DNA from: Panulirus ornatus
Lineage: Eukaryota > Arthropoda > Malacostraca > Decapoda > Palinuridae
Length of the DNA stretch: 64,000 nt
NCBI RefSeq assembly: GCF_036320965.1
Contig: NC_092238.1
Span: 57,700,609-57,764,608 of the forward strand
Direction: 5' to 3'
The notes beneath the pieces are model-generated. The model saw only the letters and a list, made by a program, of their open reading frames with translations. It did not search any database and was not told the origin of the DNA. Positions within the stretch are counted from its first letter, which is position 1, and every line of letters starts with the position of its first letter. Of the stretch, positions 17,976 through 52,316 are shown piece by piece. A program made the translations under genes and the position numbers.

Positions 17976-18128
17976 CGTGCTGTCAGTGGAATGAATCAAG
18001 GCATGTGAGGCGTCTGGGGTGGACCATGGAAAGCTGTGTAGGTATGTATACACGTGTGTGGACATGTGTATGTACATGTGTATGGGGGGGGGGGGGGGGT
18101 TGGGCCATTTCTTTCGTCTGTTTCCTTG

Positions 18129-18156
18129 CGCTACCTCGCAGACGCGGGAGACAGCG
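18129..18156 (+). other. Conserved LINE 3'-end hairpin
   Basis: An outer stem CGCT/AGCG encloses an inner stem CTCGC/GCGGG with a four-base loop; 28 nt in all, directly before the A/TA tail. It recurs at the 3' end of nearly every copy. It is a good candidate for recognition by the reverse transcriptase during target-primed transcription, which is inference from other LINEs. Confidence 0.65.
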
Positions 18157-18165
18157 ACAAAGTAT

Positions 18166-18560
<395 letters not shown>

Positions 18561-18918
18561 AGCTAGCTGTCATCTCAATCAATACCCTCCCATATAATTT
18601 CCCAGGAATAATCAATCAAGTTATAACTCTGTAATTTGAGTATTCACTTTTATTCCCTTTGCCTTTGTACAATGGCACTATGCAAGCATTCCCCCAATCC
18701 TCAGGCACCTCACCATGGGTCATACATTCATTAATTAACCTTATCAAGCAGTGACCAATACAGTCATGCCACTTTTTAATAGATTCCACTGCAATACCAT
18801 CCAAACCTGCAGCTTTGCCGGCTTTCATCTTCCGCAAAGCTTTTACTACCTCTTCTCTGTTTGCCAAATTATTCTCCCTAACCCTCTCACTTTGCGTAGC
18901 AACTCGACCAAAACACCT

Positions 18919-18919
<1 letters not shown>
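18561..18919 (-). mobile_element. Internal LINE fragment
   Basis: Covers reference residues about 472 to 588 only; both ends are missing. The 5' end (18919) is joined to (TA)n at the element's own GATATAGGG motif. The 3' end abuts a Penelope fragment. Such doubly truncated pieces are not simple insertion products and point to later recombination. Confidence 0.8.

Positions 18920-18968
<49 letters not shown>
18920..18968. repeat. (TA)n array
   Basis: About 49 bp of TA joining two LINE pieces. Confidence 0.95.
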
Positions 18969-18972
<4 letters not shown>

Positions 18973-21082
18973 CCAACCCCCCCCATACACATGTATATAC
19001 ATACGTTCACACACGCAAATATACATACCTACACAGCTTTCCATGGTTTACCCCAGACGCTTAACATGCCCTGCTTCAATCCACTGACAGCACGTCAACC
19101 CCGATATACCACATCGCTCCAATTCACTCTATTCCTTGCCCTCCTTTCACCCTCCTGCATGTTCAGGCCCCGATCACACAAAATCTTTTTCACTCCATCT
19201 TTCCACCTCCAATTTGGTCTCCCTCTTCTCCTTGTTCCCTCCACCTCCGACACATATATCCTCTTGGTCAATCTTTCCTCACTCATCCTCTCCATGTGCC
19301 CAAACCACTTCAAAACACCCTCTTCTGCTCTCTCAACCACGCTCTTTTTATTTCCACACATCTCTCTTACCCTTACGTTACTTACTCGATCAAACCACCT
19401 CACACCACACATTGTCCTCAAACATCTCATTTCCAGCACATCCATCCTCCTGCGCACAACTCTATCCATAGCCCACGCCTCGCAAACATACAACATTGTT
19501 GGAACCACTATTCCTTCAAACATACCCATTTTTGCTTTCCGAGATAATGTTCTCGACTTCCACACATTCTTCAAGGCCCCCAGGATTTTCGCCCCCTCCC
19601 CCACCCTATGATCCACTTCCGCTTCCATGGTTCCAGATCAACTCCCAGATATCTAAAACACTTCACTTCCTCCAGTTTTTCTCCATTCAAACTCACCTCC
19701 CAATTGACTTGACCCTCAACCCTACTGGACCTAATAACCTTGCTCTTATTCACATTTACTCTTAACTTTCTTCTTCCACACACTTTTCCAAACTCAGTCA
19801 CCAGCTTCTGCAGTTTCTCACATGAATCAGCCACCAGCGCTGTATCATCAGCGAACAACAACTGACTCACTTCCCAAGCTCTCTCATCCCCAACAGACTT
19901 CATCCTTGCCCCTCTTTCCAAAACTCTTGCATTTACCTACCTAACAACCCCATCCATAAACAAATTAAACAACCATGGAGACATCACACACCCCTGCCGC
20001 AAACCTACATTCACTGAGAACCAATCACTTTCCTCTCTTCCTACACGTACACATGCCTTACATCCTCGATAAAAACTTTTCACTGCTTCTAACAACTTTC
20101 CTCCCACACCATATATTCTTAATACCTTCCACAGAGCATCTCTATCAACTCTATCATATGCCTTCTCCAGATCCATAAATGCTACATACAAATCCATTTG
20201 CTTTTCTAAGTATTTCTCAGATACATTCTTCAAAGCTAACACCTGATCCACACATCCTCTACCACTTCTGAAACCACACTGCTCTTCCCCAATCTGATGC
20301 TCTGTACATGCCTTCACCCTCTCAATCAATACCTTCTAATATAATTTACAAGGAATAGTCATCAAACTTATACCTCTGTAATTTGAGCACTCACTCTTAT
20401 CCCCTTTGCCTTTGTACAATGGCACTATGCACGCATTCCGCCAATCCTCAGGCACCTCACCATGAGTCATACATACATTAAATAACCTTACCAACCAGTC
20501 AACAATACAGTCACCCCCTTTTTTAATAAATTCCACTGCAATACCATCCAAACCCGCTGCCTTGCCGGCTTTCATCTTCCGCAAAGCTTTCACTACCTCT
20601 TCTCTATTTACCAAATCATTTTCCCTAACCCTCTCACTTTGCACAGCACCTCGACCAAAACACCCTATATCTGCCACTCTATCATCAAACACATTCAACA
20701 AACCTTCAAAATACTCACTCCATCTCCTTCTCACATCACCACTACTTGTTATCACCTCCCCACTTGTGCCCTTCACCGAAGTTCCCATTTGCTCCCTTGT
20801 CTTACGCACTTTATTTACCTCCTTCCAGAACATCTTTTTATTTTCCCTAAAATTTAATGATACTCTCTCACCCCAACTCTCATTTGCCCTTTTTTTTCAC
20901 CTATGCACCTTTCTCTTGACCTCCTGTCTCTTTCTTTTATACATCTCCCACTCAATTGCATTTTTCCCTGCAAAAATCGTCCAAATGCCTCTCTCTTCTC
21001 TTTCACTAATACTCTTACTTCTTCATCCCACCACTCACTACCCTTTCTAATCAACCCACCTCCCACTCTTCTCATGCCACAA

Positions 21083-21083
<1 letters not shown>
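18969..21083 (-). mobile_element. 5'- and 3'-clipped LINE, short 3'UTR
   Basis: Reference residues about 335 to 998, plus 3'UTR up to GGGGTTGGGCC; the hairpin tail is replaced by (TA)n. Open stretches are 19095-19628, 19571-19921, 19937-20329 and 20336-20833. A deletion of about 10 bp near 19634 shifts the frame in the [10 protein letters not shown] stretch. The 5' end stops at CTTGT of the ACGM codons against (TA)n. Confidence 0.9.

Positions 21084-21157
<74 letters not shown>
21084..21157. repeat. (TA)n array
   Basis: About 74 bp of TA linking two minus-strand LINE pieces. Confidence 0.96.
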
Positions 21158-22470
<1,313 letters not shown>

Positions 22471-22533
22471 AAGGATCACAATTTTGCTGGTGATCAAGAT
22501 ATTCCTATGAGTCCACGGGGAAAATGAAACAGT

Positions 22534-22574
22534 TCCCAAGTGCACTTTCGTGTAATGATCACATCATCAGGGGA
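22534..22574 (-). ncRNA. Candidate hammerhead ribozyme, intact core
   Basis: Minus strand: CTGATGA at 22570-22564, GAAA at 22549-22546, loop-less stem III AGTGCACT at 22546-22539, predicted cleavage between U22538 and G22537, stem I of about four pairs (TCCC with GGGA). As in the other copies, one extra U sits between the core and the GTG/CAC stem II. Confidence 0.55.
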
Positions 22575-22676
22575 GACACAAGAGAGAAATATAACAGTCA
22601 GTTGATATACATCGAAGAGGCGAAGCTAGGACGTCATTTGGTAAACATGTGATTGTCTAAAACATACAATGAGAGT

Positions 22677-22826
22677 TCATGAACTTATCATTTTACAAAT
22701 CTTATCAACAATAAAGTTATCTAATTTGTATAGACCATTATTAATATCAAGATTATAGTCCTTTGTGTATTTAGTAATATATGATTCAATGATATTTCTT
22801 TTGGTAATAGAGTTAGAGTTAATAAC
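22677..22826 (-). pseudogene. C-terminal end of a Penelope-like ORF
   Basis: 49 codons and a TGA on the minus strand, starting at the (TA)n border. It reads ITKRNIIESYITKYTKDYN and then GLYKLDNFIVDKICKMISS. The R-x-x-IES pattern fits the end of the GIY-YIG endonuclease domain of Penelope-like elements; this is from memory of the family, not a search. The rest of the ORF is missing, cut off by the TA array, so the fragment is dead. Confidence 0.55.
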
Positions 22827-22828
22827 TT

Positions 22829-25246
<2,418 letters not shown>

Positions 25247-25288
<42 letters not shown>
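25247..25288. repeat. (TA)n array
   Basis: About 42 bp of TA between two oppositely oriented LINE pieces. Confidence 0.95.
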
Positions 25289-35274
<9,986 letters not shown>

Positions 35275-35282
35275 ATATATAT

Positions 35283-36407
35283 AGAGATTTTTTTTTTTTT
35301 TTTTTTTTGCTTTGTCGCTGTCTCCCGCGTTTGCGAGGTAGCGCAAGGAAACAGACGAAAGAAATGGCCCAACCCACCCCATACACATGTATATACACAC
35401 GTCCACACACGCAAATATACATACCTACACAGCTTTCCATGGTTTACCCCAGACGCTTCACATGCCTTGATTCAATCCACTGACAGCACGTCAACCCCGG
35501 TATACCACATCGCTCCAATTCACTCTATTCCTTGCCCTCCTTTCACCCTCCTGCATGTTCAGGCCCCGATCACACAGAATCTTTTTCACTCCATCTTTCC
35601 ACCTCCAATTTGGTCTCCCTCTTCTCCTCGTTCCCTCCACCTCCGACACATATATTCCCTTGGTCAATCTTTCCTCACTCATTCTCTCCATGTGCCCGAA
35701 CCATTTCAAAACACCCTCTTCTGCTCTCTCAACCACGCTCTTTTTATTTCCACACATCTCTCTTACCCTTACGTTACTTACTCGATCAAACCACCTCACA
35801 CCACATATTGTCCTCAAACATCTCATTTCCAGCACATCCATCCTCCTGCGCACAACTCTATCCATAGCCCACGCCTCGCAACCATAAAACATTGTTGGAA
35901 CCACTATTCCTTCAAACATACCCATTTTTGCTTTCCGAGATAATGTTCTCGACTTCCACACATTCTTCAAGGCTCCCAGAATTTTCGCCCCCTTCCCCAC
36001 CCTATGATCCACTTCCGCTTCCATGGTTCCATCCGCTGCCAGATCCACTCCCAGATATCTAAAACACTTCCTTTCCTCCAGTTTTTCTCCATTCAAACTC
36101 ACCTCCCAATTGACTTGACCCTCAACCCTACTGTACCTAATAACCTTGCTCTTATTCACATTTACTCTTAACTTTCTTCTTTCACACACTTTACCAAACT
36201 CAGTCACCAGCTTCTGCAGTTTCTCACATGAATCAGCCACCAGCGCTGTATCATCAGCGAACAACAACTGACTCACTTCCCAAGCTCTCTCATCCCCAAC
36301 AGATTTCATACTTGCCCCTCTTTCCAAAACTCTTCCATTCACCTCCCTAACAACCCCATCCATAAACAAATTAAACAACCATGGAGACATCACACACCCC
36401 TGCCGCA
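35283..36407 (-). mobile_element. Sense 3' part of a third twin-primed LINE
   Basis: A-tail (poly-T at about 35287-35308), hairpin at 35316-35343, short 3'UTR, then an open frame from about 36407 down to 35491 for residues 694 to 998 with FADD and C-terminal motifs. The upstream end is joined to an inverted segment at 36407/36408. Confidence 0.9.
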
Positions 36408-37314
36408 AAGAGAAAGGTGCAGGAGGTGAAAAAAAGGGCAAATGAGAGTTGGGGTGAGAGAGTATCATTAAATTTTATGGAGAATAAAAAGATGTTCTGG
36501 AAGGAGGTAAATAAAGTGCGTAAGACAAGGGAGCAAATGGGAACTTCAGTGAAGGGCGCAAATGGGGAGTTGATAACAAGTAGTGGTGATGTGAGAAGGA
36601 GATGGAGTGAGTATTTTGAAGGTTTGTTGAATGTGTTTGATGATAGAGTGGCAGATATAAGGTGTTTTGGTCGAGGTGGTGTGCAAAGTGAGAGGGTTAG
36701 GGAAGATGATTTGGTAAACAGAAAAGAGGTAGTAAAAGCTTTGCGGAAGATGAAAGCCGGCAAGGCAGCAGGTTTGGATGGTATTGCAGTGGAATTTATT
36801 AAAAAAGGGGGTGACTGTATTGTTGACTGGTTGGTAAGGTTATTTAATGTATGTATGACTCATGGTGAGGTGCCTGAGGATTGGCGGAATGCGTGCATAG
36901 TGCCATTGTACAAAGGCAAAGGGGATAAGAGTGAGTGCTCAAGTTACAGAGGTATAAGTTTGTTGAGTATTCCTGGTAAATTATAAGGGAGGATATTGAT
37001 TGAGAGGGTGAAGGCATGTACAGAGCATCAGATTGGGGAAGAGCAGTGTGGTTTCAAAAGTGGTAGAGGATGTGTGGATCAGGTGTTTGCTTTGAAGAAT
37101 GTATGTGAGAAATACTTAGAAAAGCAAATTGATTTGTATGTAGCATTTATGGATCTGGAGAAGGCATATGATAGAGTTGATAGAGATGCTCTGTGGAAGG
37201 CATTAAGAATATATGGTGTGGGAGGCAAGTTGTTAGAAGCAGTGAAAAGTTTTTATCGAGGATGTAGGGCATGTGTACGTGTAGGAAGAGAGGAAAGTGA
37301 TTGGTTCTCAGTGA
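36408..37314 (+). mobile_element. Inverted 5' segment of the third twin-primed LINE
   Basis: Plus-strand residues about 388 to 690 in two open pieces (to 36986 and from 36996), with a stop where Tyr581 of GKLYGR should be (TAT to TAA). It ends at WFSV, immediately before the residue at which the minus-strand segment begins, then (TA)n. Confidence 0.87.

Positions 37315-41462
<4,148 letters not shown>

Positions 41463-41535
<73 letters not shown>
41463..41535. repeat. (TA)n array in unit 1
   Basis: About 73 bp of TA. The duplicated array at 45074 has a different interruption. Confidence 0.96.
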
Positions 41536-41536
<1 letters not shown>

Positions 41537-44500
41537 ATATATTTATTATTTATCTATTTTGCTTTGTCGCTGTCTCCCGCGTTAGCGAGGTAGCGCCAGG
41601 AGACAGACGAAAGAATGGCGCAACCCGCCCACATACACATGTATATACATGCACATCCACACCCGCAAATATATATACCTACACATCTCAAAGTACACAA
41701 ATATATACACACACGGACATATACATATATACACATGTAAATAATTCATACTGTCTGCCTTTATTTGTTCCCATCACCACCCCGCCACACATGGAATAAC
41801 AACCCCCTCCCCCCTCATGTGTGCGAGGTAGCGCTAAGAAAGACACCAAAGGCCCCATTAGTTCACACTCAGTCTCTAGCTGTCATGTAATAATGCACCG
41901 ACACCACAGCTCCCTTTCCACATCCAGGCCCCAAAAAACTTTCCATGGTTTACACCAGACGCTTCACATGCCCTGGTTCAATCCATTGACAGCACATCGA
42001 CCCCGGTATACCACATCGTTCCAATTCACTCTATTCCTTGCACGCCTTTCACCCTCCTGCATGTTCAGGCTCAGATCACTAAAAATCTTTTTCACTCCAT
42101 CTTTCCACCTCCAATTTGGTCTCCCACTTCTCGTTCCCTCCACCTCTGACACATATATCCTCTTGGTCAATCTTTCCTCACTCATTCTCTCCATGTGACC
42201 AAACCATTTCAAAACACCCTCATCTGCTCTCTCAACCACACGCTTTTTATTTCCACACATCTCTTTTACTCTTACATTACTTACTCGATCAAACCACCTC
42301 ACACCACATATTGTCCTCAAACATCTCATTTCCATCACATCCACCCTCCTGCGCACAACTCTATCCATAGCCTACGACTCGCAACCATACAACATTGTTG
42401 GAACCACTATTCCTTCAAAAAAACCCAGTTTTGCTTTCCGAGATAATGTTCTCGACTTCCACACATTCTTCAAGACTCCCTGGATTTTCCCCCTCTCCCC
42501 AACCCTATGATACACTTCCGCTTCCATGGTTCCATCCGCTGCCAGATCCACTCTCAGATATCTAAAACACTTTACTTCCTTCAGTTTTTCTCCGTTCAAA
42601 CTTACCTACCAATTGACTTGACCCTCAACCCTACTGTACCTAATAACCTTGCTCTTATTCACATTTACTCTTAACTTTCTTCTTTCACACACTTTACGAA
42701 ACTCAGTCACCAGCTTCTGCAGTTTCTCACATGAATCAGCCACCAGCGCTGTATCATCAGCGAACAACAACTGACTCACTTCCCAAGCTCTCTCATCCAC
42801 AACAGACTTCATACTTGCCCCTCTTTCAAAAACTCTCGCATTCACCTCCCTAACAACCCCATCCATAAACAAATTAAACAACCATGGAGACATCACACGC
42901 CCCTGCCGCAAACCTTCATTCACTGAGAACCAATCACTTTCCTCTCTTCCTACACGTACACATGCCTTACATCCTCGATAAAAACTTTTCACTGCTTCTA
43001 ACAACTTGCCTCCCACACCATATATTCTTAATACCTTCCACAGAGCATCTCTATCAACTCTATCATAGGCCTTCTCCAGATCCATAAATGCTACATACAA
43101 ATCCATTTGCTTTTCTAAATATTTCTCACACACATTCTTCAAAGCAAACTCCTGATCCACACATCCTCTACCACTTCTGAAACCACAATGCTCTTCCCCA
43201 ATCTGATGCTCTGTACATGCCTTCACCCTCTCAATCAATATCCTCCCATGTAATTTAACAAGAACACTCAACAAGCTTATAGCTCTGTAAGTAGAACACT
43301 CACTCTTATCCCCTTTGCCTTTGTACAATGGCACTATTCCGCCAATCCTCAGGCACCTCACCATGAGTCATACATACATGTAATAATCTTACCAACCAGT
43401 CAACAATACAGTCACTCCCTTTCTTAAGAAATTCCACTGCAAAACTATCCAAACCTGCTGCATTGCCACCTTTCATCTTCCGCAAAGCTTTTACTACCTC
43501 TTCCCTGTTTACCAAATCATTTTCCCTAACCCTCTCACTTTGCACACCACCTCGACCAAGACACCCTATATCTGCCACTCTATCATCAAACACATTCAAC
43601 AAACCTTCAAAATACTCACTGCATCTCCTTCTCACCACTAATTGTTATCATCTCCCCATTAGCGCCCTTCACTGAAGTTCCCATTTGCTCCCTTGTCTTA
43701 CGCACTTTATTTACCTCCTTCCAGAACATCTTTTTATCCTCCCTAAGATTTAATGATACTCTCTCACCCCAACTCTCATTTGCCCTCTTTTTCACCTCTT
43801 GCACCTTTCTCTTGACTTCCTGTCTCTTTCTTTTATACATCTCTCACTCAATTGTATTTTTTCCCTGCAAAAATCGTCCAAATGCCTCTCTCTTCTCTTT
43901 CACTAATAATCTTACTTCTTCATCCCACCATTCACTACCCTTTATAATATGCCCACCTCCAACGCTTCTCATGCCACAAGCATCTTTTGCGCAAGCCATC
44001 ACTCTTTTCCTAAATAGATCCCCTTCCTCCCCACTCCCCTTACGTTTTTTGTTCGCACGGTTCTCCATTTTGTACTCAGTCTCTCTTGGTACTTCTCCAC
44101 ACAAGCGTGTTTCCCACGCTCACTTACTCTCACCACTTTCTTCAGCCCAACATTCTCTCTTCTTTTCTGAACACCTCTACATATCTTCACAAGATAATGA
44201 TCAAACATCCCTCCTTATGCAACTCTCAGCACATTTACATCCAAAAGTCTCTCTTTCGCGCGCCTATCAATTTACACGTAATCCAATAACGCTCTCTGGC
44301 CATCTCTCCTACTTATATACGTATACTTATGTATATCTCTCTTTATAAACCAGTTAATCCCAATCACCAGTCCATTTTCAGCACATAAATCTACAAGCTC
44401 TTTACCATTTCCATTTACAACACCAAACACCCCATGTACACCAATTATTCCCTCAACTGCCACATTACTCAACTTTGCATTCAAATCACCCATCATTATA

Positions 44501-45073
44501 ACCTGGTCTCGTGTATCAAAAGTACTAACACACTCACTCAGCTGCTCCAAAACACTTGGTTCTCATGATCTTTCTTCTCATGACCAGGTGCATATGCACG
44601 AATAATCATCCATCTCTCTCTATCCACACTAAGATTTACCCATATCAATCTAGAGTTTACTTTCTTACACTCTATCACATACGCCCAGCACACCCGTTTC
44701 AGGAGTAGTGCTATCCTTCCCTTGCTCTTGTCCTCTCTCTAACCCCTGACAGAACGGCCAAGACATTCCCAGACCACTTTTTCCCTTCACCTGTGAGCTT
44801 AGTTTCACTCACAGCCAAAACATCCAGGTTTCTTTCCTCAAACATACTACCTATCTCTCTTTTTTCTTCATCTTGGTTACATCCACACACATTTAGACAC
44901 CCCAATCTCAGCCTTCGAGGATGATGATCACTCTCCGCGTGACTCCTTCTGTTTCCCCTTTTAGAAAGTTAAAATACAAAGAGGGGAGGGTTTCCAACCC
45001 CCGTCCCTTTAGTCACCTTCTACGACACGTGAGGAATGCGTGGGAAGTATTCTTTCTCTCCTAACCCCAGGGG
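41536..45073 (-). mobile_element. Full-length LINE at the duplication junction
   Basis: Hairpin 41568-41595, long 3'UTR, RT in open pieces (42606-43364, 43306-43638, 43616-43840), then endonuclease and 5'UTR (to 45073). It is a recombinant: the part below about 43902 belongs to unit 1 and the part above to unit 2. Stops and indels are limited but present, for example a codon-level deletion at ...DWRN-IVPLYKG near 43335. Confidence 0.88.
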
Positions 45074-45155
<82 letters not shown>

Positions 45156-47513
45156 CATTTATCTATTTTGCTTTGTCGCTGTCTCCCGCGTTAGCGAGGT
45201 AGCGCCAGGAGACAGACGAAAGAATGGCGCAACCCGCCCACATACACATGTATATACATCCACATCCACACCCGCAAACATATATACCTACACATCTCAA
45301 TGTACACAAATATATACACACACGGACATATACATATATACACATGTAAATAATTCATACTGTCTGCCTTTATTTGTTCCCATCACCACCCCGCCACACA
45401 TGGAATAACAACCCCCTCCCCCCTCATGTGTGCGAGGTAGCGCTAAGAAAGACACCAAAGGCCCCATTAGTTCACACTCAGTCTCTAGCTGTCATGTAAT
45501 AATGCACCGACACCACAGCTCCCTTTCCACATCCAGGCCCCAAAAAACTTTCCATGGTTTACACCAGACGCTTCACATGCCCTGGTTCAATCCATTGACA
45601 GCACGTCGACCCCGGTATACCACATCGTTCCAATTCACTTTATTCCTTGCACGCCTTTCACCCTCCTGCATGTTCAGGCTCAGATCACTCAAAATCTTTT
45701 TCACTCCATCTTTCCACCTCCAATTTGGTCTCCCACTTCTCGTTCCCTCCACCTCTGACACATATATCCTCTTGGTCAATCTTTACTCACTCATTCTCTC
45801 CATGTGACCAAACCATTTCAAAACACCCTCATCTGCTCTCTCAACCACACGCTTTTTATTTCCACACATCTCTTTTACTCTTACATTACTTACTCGATCA
45901 AACCACCTCACACCACATATTGTCCTCAAACATCTCATTTCCATCACATCCACCCTCCTGCGCACAACTCTATCCATAGCCTACGACTCGCAACCATACA
46001 ACATTGTTGGAACCACTATTCCTTCAAACAAACCCAGTTTTGCTTTCCGAGATAATGTTCTCGACTTCCACACATTCTTCAGGACTCCCAGGATTTTCCC
46101 CCTCTCCCCAACCCTATGATACACTTCCGCTTCCATGGTTCCATCCGCTGCCAGATCCACTCTCAGATATCTAAAACACTTTACTTCCTTCAGTTTTTCT
46201 CCATTCAAACTTACCTACCAATTGACTTGACCCTCAACCCTACTGTACCTAATAACCTTGCTCTTATTCACATTTACTCTTAACTTTCTTCTTTCACACA
46301 CTTTACGAAACTCAGTCACCAGCTTCTGCAGTTTCTCACATGAATCAGCCACCAGCGCTGTATCATCAGCGAACAACAACTGACTCACTTCCCAAGCTCT
46401 CTCATCCACAACAGACTTCATACTTGCCCCTCTTTCCAAAACTCTTGCATTCACCTCCCTAACAACCCCATCCATAAACAAATTAAACAACCATGGAGAC
46501 ATCACACGCCCCTGCCGCAAACCTTCATTCACTGAGAACCAATCACTTTCCTCTCTTCCTACACGTACACATGCCTTACATCCTCGATAAAAACTTTTCA
46601 CTGCTTCTAACAACTTGCCTCCCACACCATATATTCTTAATACCTTCCACAGAGCATCTCTATCAACTCTATCATAGGCCTTCTCCAGATCCATAAATGC
46701 TACATACAAATCCATTTGCTTTTCTAAGTATTTCTCACACACATTCTTCAAAGCAAACTCCTGATCCACACATCCTCTACCACTTCTGAAACCACAATGC
46801 TCTTCCCCAATCTGATGCTCTGTACATGCCTTCACCCTCTCAATCAATATCCTCCCATATAATTTAACAAGAACACTCAACAAGCTTATAGCTCTGTAAG
46901 TAGAACACTCACTCTTATCCCCTTTGCCTTTGTACAATGGCACTATTCCGCCAATCCTCAGGCACCTCACCATGAGTCATACATACATGTAATAATCTTA
47001 CCAACCAGTCAACAATACAGTCACTCCCTTTTTTAAGAAATTCCACTGCAAAACCATCCAAACCTGCTGCATTGCCGCCTTTCATCTTCCGCAAAGCTTT
47101 TACTACCTCTTCTCTGTTTACCAAATCATTTTCCCTAACCCTCTCACTTTGCACACCACCTCGACCAAGACACCCTATATCTGCCACTCTATCATCAAAC
47201 ACATTCAACAAACCTTCAAAATACTCACTGCATCTCCTCACCACTACTTGTTATCACCTCCCCATTAGCGCCCTTCACTGAAGTTCCCATTTGCTCCCTT
47301 GTCTTACGCACTTTATTTACCTCCTTCCAGAACATCTTTTTATCCTCCCTAAGATTTAATGATACTCTCTCACCCCAACTCTCATTTGCCCTCTTTTTCA
47401 CCTCTTGCACCTTTCTCTTAACTTCCTGTCTCTTTCTTTTATACATCTCCCACTCAATTGTATTTTTTCCCTGCAAAAATCGTCCAAATGCCTCTCTCTT
47501 CTCTTTCACTAAT
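43903..47513 (-). repeat. Tandem duplication, unit 2
   Basis: Offset from unit 1 is about 3609-3618 bp. Differences seen by eye are few: a 12-bp deletion near 44184, single-base changes, and a changed TA array. Homology ends near 47513 where the sequence switches to a different LINE version. Confidence 0.85.
45074..45151. repeat. (TA)n array in unit 2
   Basis: About 78 bp of TA with a CATATA interruption near 45091 that unit 1 lacks. Confidence 0.96.
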
Positions 47514-48164
47514 AATCTTACTTCTTCATACCACTACTCACTACCCTTTCTAATCAACCCACCTCCCACGCTTCTCATGCCACAAGCATCTTTTGCGCAA
47601 TCCATCACTGATTCCCTAAATACATCCCATTCCTCCCCCACTCCCCTTACTTCCATTGTTCTCACCTTTTTCCATTCTGTACTCAGTCTCTCCTGGTACT
47701 TCCTCACACAAGTCTCCTTCCCAAGCGCACTTACTCTCACCATCCTCTTCACCCCAACATTCACTCTTCTTTTCTTAAAACCCATACAAATCTTCACCTT
47801 AGCCTCCACAAGATAATGATCAGACATCCCTGCAGTTGCATCTCTCAGCACATTAACATCCAAAAGTCTCTCTTTCGCGCGCCTGTCAATTAACACGTAA
47901 TCCGATAGCGCTCTCTGGCCATCTCTCCTACTTACATACGTATACTTATGTATATCTCGCTTTTCAAACCAGGTATTCCCAATCACCAGTCCTTTTTCAG
48001 CACATAAATCTACAAGCTCTTCACCATTTCCATTTACAACACTGAACAACCCATGTATACCAATTTTTCCCTCAACTGCCACATTACTCATCTTTGCATT
48101 CAAATCACCCATCAGTATAACCCGGTTTTGTGCATCAAAACCACTAACACACTCATTCAGCATA
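45152..48164 (-). mobile_element. LINE lacking its 5' end, long 3'UTR
   Basis: Hairpin 45177-45204, long 3'UTR, RT (46215-46973, 46915-47244), linker (47225-47509) and most of the endonuclease (47534-48163), to residue about 143. It stops at CTCATTCAGCATATATACA, where a plus-strand LINE begins. Confidence 0.9.
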
Positions 48165-48172
48165 TATACATA

Positions 48173-52228
<4,056 letters not shown>

Positions 52229-52309
<81 letters not shown>
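52229..52309. repeat. (TA)n array
   Basis: About 80 bp of TA ending the LINE cluster. Confidence 0.96.
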
Positions 52310-52316
<7 letters not shown>

